Shown here: positions 1-8,647 of the stretch, in pieces
How the letters are laid out: each line of letters starts with the position of its first letter
How positions within the stretch are numbered: position 1 is the stretch's first letter
Virus record (IMG/VR): IMGVR_UViG_3300033141_000891
Coordinates: 1 to 23,522 of that record
Length of the DNA: 23,522 nt
Direction: 5' to 3' (one strand)
Source of the DNA: a virus
The notes under the pieces: model-generated
The model's input: the letters and a program-made list of their open reading frames with translations, nothing else
Databases searched by the model: none
Told to the model about the DNA's origin: nothing
Translations under genes and position numbers: made by a program

Positions 1-551
1 ACCGTCTGTACGTCACGCTGCGGGGCGCTTGGCGTAGCAGTGGGCTGCGCTGTTGCAGCCGGAGCCCCTTGTGCTGGCGTGGCGGAAGCGGCTTCAGTGG
101 CCGCGGCCTGCTGCCTGTAGCGGAGCCAGATCTCCTTGGTCTCCTGGGGTACGGTGTCATTGGATTGCTTTAATAGCTCACCGTCCCAATGGGCTCTTAG
201 TACCTCCTCGGGGACGCCTCTCGCCCTGAAGGGTCGGGCAAACGTCTCGTAGGACGTCTCAATCGCCTGGATCTGTTCCACCTCAGTGGCCGGGCGGGTC
301 TCCGTACTGTCAAACCACAGCGGCCTTTCCTGCGTATACTCGACTTCCCCATATTTAGGCCCGCTCAGTATGTCCTGTGTCATCTCCGTCAATTCCTTCG
401 GGGTCACGCCAAGACCCCATCGGGACTGAGGCTTCTCGTCGGGCAATCGCCTAGCCAACGTGTCCAGCCTCTTGAGGATAGCGGTGGGATCGCCCGTATG
501 TTTGCGAAGCGCCTTGTGCAGTGCGGCAATCTCCCTCTTCGTCGCCTTCAC
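1..551 (-). CDS. Hypothetical phage protein, 3' end outside window
   Basis: This gene starts in the window and runs off the left edge without a stop, giving at least 183 residues. The start is a GTG at 551-549 that overlaps the TGA of the preceding gene (GTGA), the coupling style used throughout this genome. The protein begins MKATKREIAALHKALRKHTG. The visible part is charged and probably helical, and becomes rich in Ala, Pro, Thr and Gln from about residue 150, which looks like a flexible linker to a domain beyond the edge. I do not recognise a family. Its place after the coiled-coil protein and the virion appendage genes suggests a virion or internal protein, but this is inference from position only. 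Confidence 0.75.
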   Translation of the reverse strand, partial: MKATKREIAALHKALRKHTGDPTAILKRLDTLARRLPDEKPQSRWGLGVTPKELTEMTQDILSGPKYGEVEYTQERPLWFDSTETRPATEVEQIQAIETSYETFARPFRARGVPEEVLRAHWDGELLKQSNDTVPQETKEIWLRYRQQAAATEAASATPAQGAPAATAQPTATPSAPQRDVQT

Positions 552-1696
552 GTCGTCGCTGTCCGTTGGCTGGCGCGGATGACGTTCGCCGCCGCAAGGT
601 GATCGCGCTCCTCACGAGCCCTTCGCTTGGCGTCCTGGACGGCAATGAGGTATCGCCCCTTGGCGGTCTGTCTTCGCTCCCATCGGTCCCACGCCTGAGG
701 CGTCGTCGCCTCGATCAAGCGCCTGCGTCCACGCACGTTCATATTCGGACGCATCCGAAGCATCTGCGCCGCCGTGACGGGACTGCCGGTGGTCTCGAAC
801 TCACGCGCAATGCGGTTGAATACCTCGTCGGCGTCTGGAGCTTCCTGTTGCAGTGCCGGGTCCCACTTCGTCCCCTTAACCGATCCCGGAGAGAGAGGGC
901 TGATCTTCTTGAAGTGCCCGAACTTGCCGGGCTCGGCTTCCCTGATCCTCTTGTCTTCCTCCGCAGCTCGCTTGGCGAAGTCGCTGCGAACTTTGTCAAG
1001 TCCGACCTTTGTCCGTTCCTGTTCCGTCCGCAGCTCCGATTGTCTGGTCTTCAGTCGGGCCAGTTCCGCCTGCTGATTCTCGTCCAGTCTGTCCCTGTCC
1101 TGAAGCTCGCCGATCTGCTGCTCCACCTGCTTAAGCTCGGTGTTCAGTCGCAACAATTGCTCGCGGTGCGGGCTCGCCGCCTTGTCGTACTCGTCGAACG
1201 TCTGTTGCGTGACGGGCGTTTCCGTGCCGGGGATCTCCTGGCTCTGCTTAGGCTTCTGCGGGCTGACCCATTCGGCGATCTCGTTACCCCCGCGCCCGGG
1301 CAGGCGCACCGGCTTGTTCGTCCTGTTGGCCTTCTCCTGTGCGCGCTGCCTGCGACGCTGGCGAAGGTAGAAGTTCACCGGGACCGTCTCGCCGTCCGGT
1401 GTGGTCACCGTTCCGCCGGGTGGGTTCTCAAGCCGCTGATCGAGCAGCCACGCCGGAGGACGTATCTCCAATGCCTTCTGAACGGCGGGGTCCATGAACG
1501 GCCTCTCCCCGCGAGCGGCCTCCTTATAGATGTCGTCAGCGTACCGCTCGTAGATGTCGCTCGGCTCGCCCAGTTCCTCGGAGACCCCCATGAGCTTGCG
1601 GAGGGCCTTCCGCCGCCTGCTGACGGGGAGCGTCTTGGTCCGTCGCATCTGGCGCAACAGTTCTTCGTCCTTTCGTCTGGTCCTTGCTCGCGCCAT
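548..1696 (-). CDS. Arg-rich coiled-coil phage protein
   Basis: A 382-residue protein of unknown function. The N-terminal 40 residues are strongly basic (MARARTRRKDEELLRQMRRT). A long coiled coil is evident at about residues 175-260, with heptad-like Leu, Gln and Glu runs such as LLRLNTELKQVEQQIGELQD. The C-terminal 120 residues are again rich in Arg and Lys, with several RRR clusters. The ATG at 1696 is preceded by a good Shine-Dalgarno sequence (GAGGAG, 5 bases before the ATG), and the stop overlaps the next GTG. Basic coiled-coil proteins late in a phage structural operon are often internal virion or assembly proteins; that role is inferred from position and composition. Confidence 0.8.
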   Translation of the reverse strand: MARARTRRKDEELLRQMRRTKTLPVSRRRKALRKLMGVSEELGEPSDIYERYADDIYKEAARGERPFMDPAVQKALEIRPPAWLLDQRLENPPGGTVTTPDGETVPVNFYLRQRRRQRAQEKANRTNKPVRLPGRGGNEIAEWVSPQKPKQSQEIPGTETPVTQQTFDEYDKAASPHREQLLRLNTELKQVEQQIGELQDRDRLDENQQAELARLKTRQSELRTEQERTKVGLDKVRSDFAKRAAEEDKRIREAEPGKFGHFKKISPLSPGSVKGTKWDPALQQEAPDADEVFNRIAREFETTGSPVTAAQMLRMRPNMNVRGRRRLIEATTPQAWDRWERRQTAKGRYLIAVQDAKRRAREERDHLAAANVIRASQRTATT

Positions 1697-1708
1697 AGTC
1701 TCTCCTCA

Positions 1709-2932
1709 CTACGCCACGGCGGAGGGCGTCCAACCCTTGTTCTTGGCCACCTTCATCAGCCCGTCGCCCGGCGAGCAGAAATCGAAGTTCCACTGGCTGG
1801 TTATCCGACCGAACCGGTCGTTGATCGTCCACGAACTGCCCCGTATGCGGAAGGTCGTGGGATTTGCCGCGGACGGCCCCATCGTGAGTGTCGCCCCGGC
1901 GTTCAGGATGATCTGCGCGGGCGTGCCCGACGAGTTGTATGTGGTCTGTCCGCCGGTAATGTTGAGCGACGTGCTTATCGCCCCACTGTGATGAGTGTAG
2001 GTTCCGCCCGTGTTCAGCGTCGCGACCGCGCAGTGGGTCTCGAGCGTCCCGCTCACAAGGTCGATGATGGTCACGTCTCCCCCGCCGACCTTCGTGACAC
2101 CCGAGCCCACAACCACCTCTCCATCGCCGGATATGGCAATCGCGGTAACCGTTGCGGTCTCGCCCGCCAGTGCCGCGATCCCAAGCGTCTGCGACGAATC
2201 GTCGAGTTCCACAGTCAGCTTCGCTATCCCCGCCCCTGTGAGGTTCGTTCCGTATGCCCCGCCGCTGCTGCCTCCGGACTCGGTGACGATCACGTCGCTC
2301 GTGGGGTTGTCGATCTTGATGAACGCCTGTCCCGTCCCGGCCAGTACGACCGTATCGGCGTCGATGTGGAGCGGCTGATTAACGCTTCCGATGGCGACGG
2401 TGCAGCCCTCCTCCCGCCTGAACGACGACAGGAGAACTGTGTGCTGGTCGAGTCCGTAGAGGATGCTGTCCGTCACGTGCGAGGGTATTCTCACGTCGTC
2501 CCCGTTGACGGGGATGGCTTCCAGGGACCAGTTGTCCGTTACGTTGTAATCGTTGGGACCGGAGTTTGCCGTCGCCACGGACGGCGTGAGCGTCTGATCG
2601 TCCACCGCCCCCCCGTTGACCGTGGCCGTCGTGTAGTAGAAGGGGATCCCGGCCGTGTTCGCCGTGAGCGTGAGCTTTGTATCGTCCTCGCTGGCGGTGA
2701 CCTTCGTCCAGGGCTCCATGCCAGCGGCCTTGGCTGAGTCAGCAGCAGCCTTGAGCCCTTCCACGACGTTCTTCACGGTGACGGCGGTGGCGGTGAAGCT
2801 GATCTCGTGGGACTCGTTCTGGTCATCGCTGAGCGTGATCTTGAACACATCGTCAACCTCGATGTCGGCAGGCGTGAAGTCCGTCGCCTGAGCGATTGCC
2901 TTCGCTCCTCCAAGCCAGTTGTTAGCTCCCAT
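1709..2932 (-). CDS. Beta-helix-like virion structural protein
   Basis: A 407-residue protein. Residues 15-130 look like a globular beta domain (FKITLSDDQNESHEISFTAT). Residues 145-360 are a run of short beta-strand units rich in Gly, Thr, Val and Asn (GTGQAFIKIDNPTSDVIVTE, SGTLETHCAVATLNTGGTYT, GGQTTYNSSG). This pattern is typical of right-handed beta-helix or pectate-lyase-like phage fibres and spikes. The C-terminus carries a small Trp- and Arg-containing cap. The ATG at 2932 overlaps the previous gene by 11 bases. I infer a fibre, spike or other exposed virion protein. No catalytic motif is evident, so an enzymatic tailspike role is not claimed. Confidence 0.75.
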   Translation of the reverse strand: MGANNWLGGAKAIAQATDFTPADIEVDDVFKITLSDDQNESHEISFTATAVTVKNVVEGLKAAADSAKAAGMEPWTKVTASEDDTKLTLTANTAGIPFYYTTATVNGGAVDDQTLTPSVATANSGPNDYNVTDNWSLEAIPVNGDDVRIPSHVTDSILYGLDQHTVLLSSFRREEGCTVAIGSVNQPLHIDADTVVLAGTGQAFIKIDNPTSDVIVTESGGSSGGAYGTNLTGAGIAKLTVELDDSSQTLGIAALAGETATVTAIAISGDGEVVVGSGVTKVGGGDVTIIDLVSGTLETHCAVATLNTGGTYTHHSGAISTSLNITGGQTTYNSSGTPAQIILNAGATLTMGPSAANPTTFRIRGSSWTINDRFGRITSQWNFDFCSPGDGLMKVAKNKGWTPSAVA

Positions 2933-3284
2933 CGGTCTGTTCCTCTATCTGTCGGCGGATCGTACATTCCGCGCACGTGCCGGGATCGACGTCCGCCCCC
3001 GTCGCTCGGCATTTGTTCGGCTGTCCGCAACACGTCCGAACCATGTACGGGCATACGGTCGAACGGCGATGCGCTCGACGTCTCGCAAGCTGGCCGGAGA
3101 CCCCGCGCGGTCGCCGCCGAGACTGATATTTCCGCATCGCCGCCTTGTAGGCGGGATGCTCCGTGTCAAAGACGTAATGCTCGTCCGTAACTTCCAACAG
3201 CGCAGGCCGAATCTCGTCCAAGTACCCTTCCGGTCTCTGTGTCAGCCACTTCTGAAGCGCGTGTTTGGGAACCGTGAATCTCAT
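2922..3284 (-). CDS. Small Cys-containing phage protein
   Basis: A 120-residue protein that starts at the ATG overlapping the TGA of the cysteine-rich repeat protein (ATGA). The N-terminal half (MRFTVPKHALQKWLTQRPEG) is not recognised. A basic stretch rich in Arg (about residues 55-75) is followed by a cysteine cluster, VCPYMVRTCCGQPNKC and then GTCAEC, giving six cysteines within about 33 residues. That spacing could bind zinc or form disulfides. Its direct coupling to the cysteine-rich repeat gene suggests that the two products act together, which is inference. A longer version starting upstream at 3365 would lie inside the preceding gene and is unlikely. Confidence 0.75.
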   Translation of the reverse strand: MRFTVPKHALQKWLTQRPEGYLDEIRPALLEVTDEHYVFDTEHPAYKAAMRKYQSRRRPRGVSGQLARRRAHRRSTVCPYMVRTCCGQPNKCRATGADVDPGTCAECTIRRQIEEQTDGS

Positions 3285-5458
3285 GGCAGTGTCGGCCCTT
3301 CTATCCAGACGTAGAACCTGCAATTGGCTCCGTATATCTCGATCTCCTCGCCCTCTGCCCCGCATTCAGGATAGCCGTTCTCGTCCAACACCACGTACAC
3401 GGGCTGGGTGTACTGATCGTCGCCGGGGCATGGACTGCCTGTTCCCTCGTCCCAGACGATCTGAAGCCGCCATTGGTCATTCGACTTGTGGAGTGATATT
3501 GTCGCGTCACCTTTGCCTGCGTAAGGCCAGTCCCCGGTCCAGGTGCAGCCGGTGGTCGAACTCATCTGCACTTCATGCTCGGCCTCGCTCGTACAATCGC
3601 CATTGTCACATTCGCTGTAGATGTGAGCGGTTATGTCCGAGGTATGGCTTACGCAAGTAGCACAATCCCCCGCGTAGTAGATGCACCCTCCACCATCGGG
3701 ATTGGTCTCGTCACCGCACTTGCTGAAAGTGGCGTCGATGTCGTCCGGGTCGATGATCCTGCTGAAGTCGGGCGTCTGAGTACCCAGATAGGACTGCAAC
3801 CTGTAGCACTCGCAGTTATATCTGAAAGCGTACCCAGTGGCCGGAAGGCTCTCCGACCGCTCGACAACCAGACCGCCGTACGTTCCGTCACATTTCCCGG
3901 CCGCGAAGTAGTGGGCTACATCCATGTCCGGGAGCGGACCGTCCGTCGGGTCGCCGCCCTCCCCGGGACTGCTGTCGGGATCGTCGTCAGGGGGAGCGGG
4001 GTCTTCGTCGGGATCATCATCAATGTCTGGCGGGGGCGGTAACGGGTAATCGTCGGATTCATATCTTCCCGAACCGTGCGGCACGCAGTCCAGACAGTTC
4101 TGAAACTGTCTGTGGGGACTGACGAGGATCCCTCCCTGCTCCACCGCCGTTCGCGCCCCGTAGGCGGGCACGTAGTAACAGATCCCGTCCACCATGAAGA
4201 ACAGGTGCCTGTCTGGCGGGGCGTCCCTGCAGCGAACCCAGAGGTTGTTCCTGATGTTGGCGGGGTCCTGGTCGATCTTGAACAGCTCGATTGTGGACTG
4301 GCTCCACAGATTGACGCATGGATACGCCCTCACCCCACAGGGATAGAGTTCCCCCTCCCCGCAAACGCACTCGAAGCAATTGTTGTACTGCGAGTGGGGT
4401 ATCACTACCAGCGCATCCGGCGGTATCATCCTCTTTTGATCCGTGGGGTCGAGATAGTAACACCAGGCGCTGATGCGGAAGAACATCGTCTTCGCTGGGA
4501 GCATGTTCTCCCGGACCCAGACCTTGGGAGCCCACTGCGTATCCTGTTGCTCCTCGCACAATCTTGCCCTGACACCTATGCCGCAATCACCGCAGGTCTC
4601 GTAGAGTATCTGCGGTCGGAGGATTCGGGACTCATAGGGTATGGTCCCCGACGATGCATCCTTGTCGTATTGCCAGCAGAACCCGCTCCAGGTGAATACG
4701 CCGCTGTCGGTCGGTTGGTAGGCGGTGGGAATCCAGACCTCCGGAAGGTTCTCGTATCCCTCCAGATGCGACTGTCCCTCGCAGACGGTGGCCTTCTTTC
4801 CGGCCTGACATTGCGCGCAGTTGTCAAACACGTAGCCCGAAAGCCACAGAACATGGCGTTCGTCAGGAAGGTCCACCCAGCCCACAGACGGATCCTCATC
4901 GTCGATCTCGTAGCAGAGCGTCCCCCAGCGAAAGACGGTGCCGCCTTCCGGAATAGAACTTTCTACGACGTACACCCGAGGCACATCCGGCGGGGGATCG
5001 TAGCCGGAGCAGAGGGTGGCAAGGATGCAATCTGGGAAAGGGAAACACGGCCTGTACGGACTGCACAGACCCCAACCGCTCCCCGTGCCTCCCCAACCAC
5101 CTCCACCGCCGCCTGAGGACGAACCTCGTCCCGAGCCACCAATGACGTCCGGGTCGCCCGAGTTGTTCACGCAATCGGCGCAGTCGGTGAAGGTGGAGCT
5201 GTCGTCGGTCAGCGCCGCCTTATACACGATCTCGTCCCCGGTCGGCTGCGGAATCGCCCCGGGCGACGTGGCCGAGTTGACGTAGTAGCACCAGTAGCCA
5301 AACCGGAAATACGTAATGCCCTCCGGAACGCTGTCCATGTGAACGTACACGTCCGGCGGATCGGCCTGCCTGTTAGGATCGCAGGCGGTGGCTTTGACCC
5401 ACGAGCAGCAGTCTTCGCAGCCGAGATACCAATGGGTCTGTTTCGTAGGCTCGGCCAC
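3281..5458 (-). CDS. Cysteine-rich six-repeat virion protein
   Basis: A 725-residue protein built from about six imperfect repeats, at roughly residues 23-96, 145-217, 222-292, 297-364, 376-458 and 518-602. Each repeat has an early Cys (not obvious in all), a strand such as PKVWV or VYV, a Pro-rich turn, a central C-Y or C-W (CYY, CYE, CWQ, CYY, CYY, CYR) and, in all, a closing CxxC (CADC, CAQC, CGDC, CFEC, CLDC, CATC). A Gly/Ser linker (about 107-130) and an Asp/Pro linker (about 465-512) separate blocks. A unique C-terminal domain has further cysteines. I chose the GTG at 5458 because AGGAGG lies nine to ten bases upstream; a TTG at 5464 would sit almost on that site. No enzyme motif is visible. 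It is probably a fibre or appendage protein stabilised by disulfides or metal. Confidence 0.85.
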   Translation of the reverse strand: MAEPTKQTHWYLGCEDCCSWVKATACDPNRQADPPDVYVHMDSVPEGITYFRFGYWCYYVNSATSPGAIPQPTGDEIVYKAALTDDSSTFTDCADCVNNSGDPDVIGGSGRGSSSGGGGGGWGGTGSGWGLCSPYRPCFPFPDCILATLCSGYDPPPDVPRVYVVESSIPEGGTVFRWGTLCYEIDDEDPSVGWVDLPDERHVLWLSGYVFDNCAQCQAGKKATVCEGQSHLEGYENLPEVWIPTAYQPTDSGVFTWSGFCWQYDKDASSGTIPYESRILRPQILYETCGDCGIGVRARLCEEQQDTQWAPKVWVRENMLPAKTMFFRISAWCYYLDPTDQKRMIPPDALVVIPHSQYNNCFECVCGEGELYPCGVRAYPCVNLWSQSTIELFKIDQDPANIRNNLWVRCRDAPPDRHLFFMVDGICYYVPAYGARTAVEQGGILVSPHRQFQNCLDCVPHGSGRYESDDYPLPPPPDIDDDPDEDPAPPDDDPDSSPGEGGDPTDGPLPDMDVAHYFAAGKCDGTYGGLVVERSESLPATGYAFRYNCECYRLQSYLGTQTPDFSRIIDPDDIDATFSKCGDETNPDGGGCIYYAGDCATCVSHTSDITAHIYSECDNGDCTSEAEHEVQMSSTTGCTWTGDWPYAGKGDATISLHKSNDQWRLQIVWDEGTGSPCPGDDQYTQPVYVVLDENGYPECGAEGEEIEIYGANCRFYVWIEGPTLP

Positions 5459-6360
5459 TAGCAAGACCCTCCTATCTCGTTCATCGCAAAGAAATGCGGC
5501 TCCGCCACGTCATGACAGTTGGCATGGAAGATGAGATCGACAACAACCGGCCCAATCGGTAGCAAGCCTATCCCGGTGGGGAGATCGTTAACATTGTGTC
5601 CGTTGCCCTGCGTGCCGCTGGCGCTGTTGTAAACTTCAGCCTTATTCCATGCATAATCGTCCGTCGTGGAAGTTCTACCGCCCTGGCGAACCGTCCAATT
5701 CGCATCCTCCTCAAGTTCCACCTCGACCCAGGAGTACTTCCACCTGTTCGGCCCAACCTGTATCGCTCCCGTAAGCTTCGCATGGACGCAGGCAATGTCG
5801 TACAGCGCGCCCATGTTCTCATCTTCGCTGTCGGATTCGTCCGCTGGCAGGATCGTCGTCCCCTCGGCGCTGTGCACCGTCCGAAGCCTCCCCCCACCGA
5901 TGATAGGCGACGCCAGAGGAGCGGGCAGTTCCTCGCCGCGTTCATGGTCCCGGTCATCATCCGGCCAGGACCGTTCGCCAAGCTCGTCGATCTGCTGCTG
6001 CAACTCCGCAATATCGGCCTTGAGTTGTAGGATCTCCGCCCTCAGGGGATCAGTCGATTCTGGCTCCCGGGGACCTTCAGCAGGACGGGCGGGTTCAACA
6101 GCATCCTCGATAATGTCCCCCTCGGCAAACTCCGGTTCGATCACTTCCTCCTCGATCTCCTCCTCAGATAGCTCCAGCTCCCCCTCGTCGCTCTCGGAAG
6201 GCTCGATCGGCGCAGTGTCTTGGTGCTGAGGCTCGTCGATCTCGGCGTTGCCAAGCGGCTCGCGCTCATCGGTCGCATCCTCGACGACATCACCGTCGGT
6301 AAGTTCTTCTTCCGCCGATTGCTCGTCCGGTTCCTCGGGTTGTCTCTCGTCGGCTACCAT
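5458..6360 (-). CDS. Acidic coiled-coil virion protein with C-terminal globular domain
   Basis: A 300-residue protein starting at the ATG (6360) that overlaps the stop of the preceding gene; an upstream extension would lie inside that gene. Residues 1-100 are extremely acidic (EEEIEEEVIEPEFAEGDIIE) and probably disordered. A coiled coil follows at about 103-127 (LRAEILQLKADIAELQQQID), which would allow oligomerisation. The C-terminal 120 residues form a folded domain with aromatic beta strands (RWKYSWVEVELEEDANWTVR). I do not recognise the family. The layout, a disordered arm, a trimeric-type coil and a globular tip, is what short virion fibres look like. The gene stop overlaps the GTG of the cysteine-rich protein by one base (TAGTG). 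Confidence 0.8.
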   Translation of the reverse strand: MVADERQPEEPDEQSAEEELTDGDVVEDATDEREPLGNAEIDEPQHQDTAPIEPSESDEGELELSEEEIEEEVIEPEFAEGDIIEDAVEPARPAEGPREPESTDPLRAEILQLKADIAELQQQIDELGERSWPDDDRDHERGEELPAPLASPIIGGGRLRTVHSAEGTTILPADESDSEDENMGALYDIACVHAKLTGAIQVGPNRWKYSWVEVELEEDANWTVRQGGRTSTTDDYAWNKAEVYNSASGTQGNGHNVNDLPTGIGLLPIGPVVVDLIFHANCHDVAEPHFFAMNEIGGSC

Positions 6361-7226
6361 GAGTTGTTCAGCATGTTGTCTATGACCGAGAAGTTCTCTG
6401 CCGACAGCATGACGGTCGATTGCGTCGTCGTGGTGGCGACCAGTTCGCTCTTGACCCGCATGTCGCCCGTGGGCTCGCCGTACTCGTCGATCACAGGCAC
6501 TTGGACCGCGCAGACCGTAAACTTCGTGGAGATGCAGGGATCGGCCCATCCGAGAACGGTGTCCATGTTGAGAGCAAACTGATAGCGGGTCGTGTAGAGC
6601 TTGGAGGCCGTCGCGCGGGGCTCGCAGGATATGTAGGTCAGCAACCATTGTCCCTCGCGGCTTGCCTCGGGCCACAGGGGGAACTTCATCATGAGATTTG
6701 AGTTGTAGCCCCCGACCTTGCTGACGTACGGATAGAAGTACGTATCACGGTTGTTGATAACGGCGTACACTTCATAGACGCCCTGCCCCCTGAACAGCGT
6801 GTTGCTTCCGCTGGTAATCTTCCACTTGGTCCGTCCCGTCAGGTCGCTCGGGTCACGGCCTTCCAGGATCTTGCCGTTCCACGTCTTGCAGGGTTCGCTG
6901 ATGAGGTTGGATCGGCCTATGAGCACTCCCTTGTTGGGATGCGCCTCAAGCCACTGCTCCCAAGTTCGCGGCCAGTAATAGAGGATGATCCGCGCGAGGT
7001 TTTCCAATCCTCGCCGGGGCGTATGATCGAACTCCACGTCGCTGTCCATGAGGACGGCGGCTTCCTTGCCGCTCTCCCCCGGCCACGGCGTGCCCTCGGG
7101 CGGGACGAGCGACTCGGCAATGTCGGCGGGTACGCTCTCGAAGATGGCGCGTCGCGTCCATCCGCGTGCATGTTTCCGCCGCGCTCGTCTGCTGACGACG
7201 CTCTCATAGTCCCACAGTCCCGCCAT
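6354..7226 (-). CDS. Hypothetical phage structural protein (290 aa)
   Basis: A 290-residue protein starting with ATG four bases after the previous stop. The N-terminus is basic (SRRARRKHARGWTRRAIFES). The central and C-terminal parts are mixed alpha/beta with many aromatic residues (YYWPRTWEQWLEAHP, NNRDTYFYPYVSK). No signal peptide, membrane segment or catalytic motif is visible and no family is recognised. It sits between two small proteins and the acidic coiled-coil protein in the appendage block, so a virion or connector role is likely but only by position. Confidence 0.75.
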   Translation of the reverse strand: MAGLWDYESVVSRRARRKHARGWTRRAIFESVPADIAESLVPPEGTPWPGESGKEAAVLMDSDVEFDHTPRRGLENLARIILYYWPRTWEQWLEAHPNKGVLIGRSNLISEPCKTWNGKILEGRDPSDLTGRTKWKITSGSNTLFRGQGVYEVYAVINNRDTYFYPYVSKVGGYNSNLMMKFPLWPEASREGQWLLTYISCEPRATASKLYTTRYQFALNMDTVLGWADPCISTKFTVCAVQVPVIDEYGEPTGDMRVKSELVATTTTQSTVMLSAENFSVIDNMLNNSW

Positions 7227-7230
7227 CGCT

Positions 7231-7488
7231 CTATAGCGCCTGGAATTCGGTTCGCGTCAACGGCGATTCCCATATCGCGCTGAACAGGAACCGCTTCGGA
7301 TAGCGAGTCTCATCGACCTCCACGGCCTGACATATGGGAGGAACGGTGTACGACGTACCGGTCAGTTCCGCGCCCTGTTTGGGCGCACTGGTGTCGCCTT
7401 CCGTGGTCGCTACCCCCTGCGTCTTGATTACCCTTCGGGTGGCCTCTTTCCTGATGACCCGTCCCGCGAGTTCCACGTAATCGGCCAT
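7231..7488 (-). CDS. Small hypothetical phage protein (85 aa)
   Basis: An 85-residue protein starting MADYVELAGRVIRKEATRRV. A good Shine-Dalgarno sequence (AGGAG, 8 bases before the ATG) supports the start. It appears beta-rich at the C-terminal end (YPKRFLFSAIWES). No motif is recognised. It is adjacent to another small protein of similar size and both lie downstream of a probable head fibre gene, so they may be small virion components. Function unknown. Confidence 0.7.
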   Translation of the reverse strand: MADYVELAGRVIRKEATRRVIKTQGVATTEGDTSAPKQGAELTGTSYTVPPICQAVEVDETRYPKRFLFSAIWESPLTRTEFQAL

Positions 7489-7498
7489 AATGTAGCTC

Positions 7499-7768
7499 CT
7501 ATGATCTCGCCTTGAGCTTCTTGCACTTGAGGATCACCTGCTGTTTGTTGCCCTGAACCGACTTGCCGAAGCTGATCCCGTCCTTCTCGATGAACGGTCC
7601 GAGCAGGGCGTTGGCCTCCCCCGGCATGGGATCGCCTTCCTCGGGCAACTGGCCGCTGCCTACAAGCTCGACGGGGACGTTGTAGGTCCGCTGGTACGCC
7701 GTCCCGTCGCGCTCCTCCCACGTCTTGCGGCGGCTGATGTCCTCGCAGTCCTGGAACCGGACGCCCAT
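7499..7768 (-). CDS. Small hypothetical phage protein (89 aa)
   Basis: An 89-residue protein that begins two bases after the stop of the fibre-like gene (TGATAATG). It starts MGVRFQDCEDISRRKTWEER and contains short strands typical of a small beta barrel (AYQRTYNVPVELVG, NKQQVILKCKKLKA). It is not recognised. The tight spacing points to cotranslation with the gene before it. Confidence 0.7.
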   Translation of the reverse strand: MGVRFQDCEDISRRKTWEERDGTAYQRTYNVPVELVGSGQLPEEGDPMPGEANALLGPFIEKDGISFGKSVQGNKQQVILKCKKLKARS

Positions 7769-7770
7769 TA

Positions 7771-8415
7771 TCAGTTGCCCGTGATGGCCACGCTGCCGGT
7801 GTAGATCCGCCCGTCGATCTCAGCCATGACGTACACGGTCTTGTCGGCGGCGGTGTCGATGTTCATCGTGATCTTGCCGGTCGTGTCGCAGATCACCTCG
7901 TAGTCGGCGTCGGCCTCGACCTCGACCATCTCCTCGCCGGTGGTGACGGAGAAATCAGTCTGCGCGTCGGGCTCGCTGAACTCCGCGTTGGCGATCCACG
8001 TGCGGACCAGGAACCGCTGAGCCAGGTTGTTGCCGGCGGCGTCCTTGGCCTGGATGTCCATCGTCCCAGTACCATCACCGTCATTCGTGCCGGTCAGGGT
8101 CAGGCTCGGTATCACGTCTTGTAGTGCAACGGCCAGACCAGCGGCGTTGTGTGTGTGCAGGGCATCAGCCACCGATCCACCGATAAGGGTGGCAATGTTC
8201 GCCCCGGACATCTGGGCCTTGAACGCGCAACTGGTCTTCGTGCCCTCATTGACGTACAGGATCGTCCCGGCCGCGCCGTCGGTCTTGAAGAAAAGCGCGC
8301 CCTTCGCGTAGCCAGCCGCGGTGTCACTGGGGACTGTGTCGCCCCAGTCAAACATCTTGCCCCCGCCGGGGAGGATCGCGGCCTTGAGTTTGTCCAGAAT
8401 GTTCGCCTTGCTCAT
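7771..8415 (-). CDS. Putative head-fibre or decoration protein
   Basis: A 214-residue protein. The start is the ATG at 8415 that overlaps the TGA of the small gene before it (ATGA); the longer frame upstream lies inside that gene. Residues 1-70 contain the sequence DTVPSDTAAGYAKGALFFKT, a strand-rich head that I associate with phage fibre or decoration proteins. A short LHTHNAAGL motif follows, resembling the repeats near trimer interfaces of fibres. Residues 105-214 form an Ig-like or jelly-roll domain (TIWANAE-type strands, VEVEADADYEVICDTTGKI, YVMAEIDGRIYTGSV). No enzymatic motif is visible. The call rests on composition and layout, not on a named domain match. Confidence 0.7.
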   Translation of the reverse strand: MSKANILDKLKAAILPGGGKMFDWGDTVPSDTAAGYAKGALFFKTDGAAGTILYVNEGTKTSCAFKAQMSGANIATLIGGSVADALHTHNAAGLAVALQDVIPSLTLTGTNDGDGTGTMDIQAKDAAGNNLAQRFLVRTWIANAEFSEPDAQTDFSVTTGEEMVEVEADADYEVICDTTGKITMNIDTAADKTVYVMAEIDGRIYTGSVAITGN

Positions 8416-8633
8416 TTGCCTGTCCTTTCCGAGTGCTTCTCGTAGCCCATCTCCACGAGGGCCGTTTCGAGCACTATCTCTGCGTTTTTGCCGTCGCCCT
8501 CGCTCCACAGTGCCATTGCCAGAGCGAAGGTGTTTTTCTCCTTGAGCCGCCGGATCATCCGAGCGGCCTCATTGCCGTTGTACGTGTACGCACCAAGCAC
8601 GTCCGCGACGAACTGTGCCCACCCCCGGTCCAT
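8412..8633 (-). CDS. Small hypothetical protein (73 aa)
   Basis: A 73-residue mostly helical protein starting MDRGWAQFVADVLGAYTYNG, with AAGGCGG about nine bases upstream of the ATG. Its stop overlaps the ATG of the head-fibre-like gene. No signal peptide, membrane segment or known motif is visible. It separates the membrane/lipoprotein genes from the appendage genes. Function unknown. Confidence 0.7.
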   Translation of the reverse strand: MDRGWAQFVADVLGAYTYNGNEAARMIRRLKEKNTFALAMALWSEGDGKNAEIVLETALVEMGYEKHSERTGK

Positions 8634-8647
8634 CAGTGCCGCCTTAG

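Noticed and set aside
521-2737. A long open frame of 738 residues on the plus strand, and other long plus-strand frames such as 9042-9845, 9719-10528 and 21888-23210.
   Set aside because: They lie antisense to minus-strand genes with clear domains, ribosome sites and overlaps. High GC content leaves the antisense frames free of stops. The translations are Arg- and Leu-rich and show no domain pattern.
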